Positions 6,535-6,909 of a DNA stretch of 6,909 nucleotides are shown piece after piece (the first letter of the stretch is position 1; every line of letters begins with the position of its first letter). The notes below the pieces were generated by a model. It saw only the letters and a program-made list of their open reading frames with translations. It was not told where the DNA came from and searched no databases. A program made the translations under genes and the position numbers. The stretch covers positions 6,788 through 13,696 of the forward strand of contig DDCQ01000076.1 of the NCBI GenBank assembly GCA_002334915.1, written 5' to 3'. This DNA is from Porticoccaceae bacterium UBA2002 (GTDB taxonomy: Bacteria; Pseudomonadota; Gammaproteobacteria; Pseudomonadales; Porticoccaceae).

Positions 6535-6909
6535 TCAGGTCCTGCCACCGTCAATGGTAAAACTCTGACCGGTGATCATACGGCTATCGTCGGCCGCCAG
6601 GAACAGCGCCAGATTGGCCACTTCAGAGGGCTGCAGCCGCTCTTTTAAAGCTACCTGTTTCATCCAGTCAGCTTCCGCTTCCGGTGTCAGCCAGGTGTTT
6701 AGCTGGCGTTCGGTTACCACCCAACCGGGCAAAATAGCATTTACCCTTATTGCTGACTCACCATAATCTCGCGCCAGGGCCTTGGTCATACCAACAACTC
6801 CCGCCTTGGCGGTAACATAACCAGGCATATTGGATGGGCCAAGCAGCGCATTAATCGAGCTAAAGTTAATAATGGAGCCACCAGACTGCTGAGCCATCAA
6901 CTCTGCCCC
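6535..6909 (-). CDS. Short-chain sugar dehydrogenase, probably galactose 1-dehydrogenase (C-terminal part)
   Basis: The C-terminal 124 residues of an SDR-family NAD(P)-dependent oxidoreductase of normally about 250 residues; the start and the TGxxxGxG cofactor motif lie beyond the right edge. Visible are SIINFSS (catalytic Ser, 13 residues before Tyr), the YVTAK active site (YxxxK), IRVNAILPGWVVTERQ and the terminal motif MITGQSFTIDGG typical of classical SDRs. The PGWVVTERQ segment is like that of bacterial aldose 1-dehydrogenases acting on galactose, arabinose or xylose. Together with dgoK, dgoA and a lactonase downstream, this suggests oxidation of D-galactose to D-galactono-lactone. That substrate is inferred; gluconate-5-dehydrogenase or 3-oxoacyl reductase-like relatives share the fold. 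The frame is open at the window edge, and the stop (6537-6535) is 4 bases before dgoK. Confidence 0.88.
   Translation of the reverse strand, partial: GAELMAQQSGGSIINFSSINALLGPSNMPGYVTAKAGVVGMTKALARDYGESAIRVNAILPGWVVTERQLNTWLTPEAEADWMKQVALKERLQPSEVANLALFLAADDSRMITGQSFTIDGGRT

Noticed and set aside
6531..6554. Upstream ATG at 6554 as the dgoK start
   Set aside because: It would add eight residues encoded within the SDR C-terminal codons (a frame-shifted read of its conserved DGG end); the ATG at 6530 places DWGNTNLR at the expected distance from the N-terminus.

Overview
The window looks like a chromosomal segment of a Gram-negative gammaproteobacterium, plausibly a marine or polymer-degrading heterotroph (Cellvibrionales-like; this placement is inference). 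EpmB-type lysine 2,3-aminomutase is essentially a gammaproteobacterial protein. The large TonB-dependent receptor beside a non-phosphorylating sugar-acid pathway fits bacteria that feed on algal or plant polysaccharides. I saw no mobile elements, CRISPR arrays, tRNA or rRNA genes.

Layout. Positions 1-43 hold the first 14 codons of a leftward gene whose start resembles the cytidine-deaminase-fold proteins RibD or TadA. Diverging from it is epmB (110-1171, +), a radical SAM/PLP enzyme that modifies elongation factor P. A 209-base gap without a gene contains several short inverted repeats and the presumed promoter and leader of the next gene. A TonB-dependent outer-membrane receptor (1381-3936, +) follows, with a clear signal peptide and Shine-Dalgarno sequence. 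It ends in two consecutive hairpins; the second (3998-4027) is a strong, probably bidirectional terminator shared with the convergent operon.

From the right edge to 4056 runs a tightly packed leftward operon: a sugar 1-dehydrogenase of the SDR family (cut by the window edge), dgoK (2-keto-3-deoxygalactonate kinase), dgoA (6-phospho-KDGal aldolase) and an SMP-30/gluconolactonase-like lactonase. Junctions are 4 nt, a 4-nt ATGA overlap, and 16 nt. Together these genes supply nearly all of the De Ley-Doudoroff route: D-galactose to D-galactonolactone (SDR), to D-galactonate (lactonase), [dehydration to KDGal, gene not in the window], to KDPGal (DgoK), to pyruvate plus glyceraldehyde-3-phosphate (DgoA). 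The missing dehydratase, transporter, regulator and operon promoter are expected beyond position 6909. The convergent receptor is a candidate importer of a galactose-containing glycan, but only by proximity.

I found no convincing new biological system. The points most worth a second look are the likely galactose pathway and its possible link to the receptor, the structured leader of the receptor gene, and the unusual neighbour of epmB.
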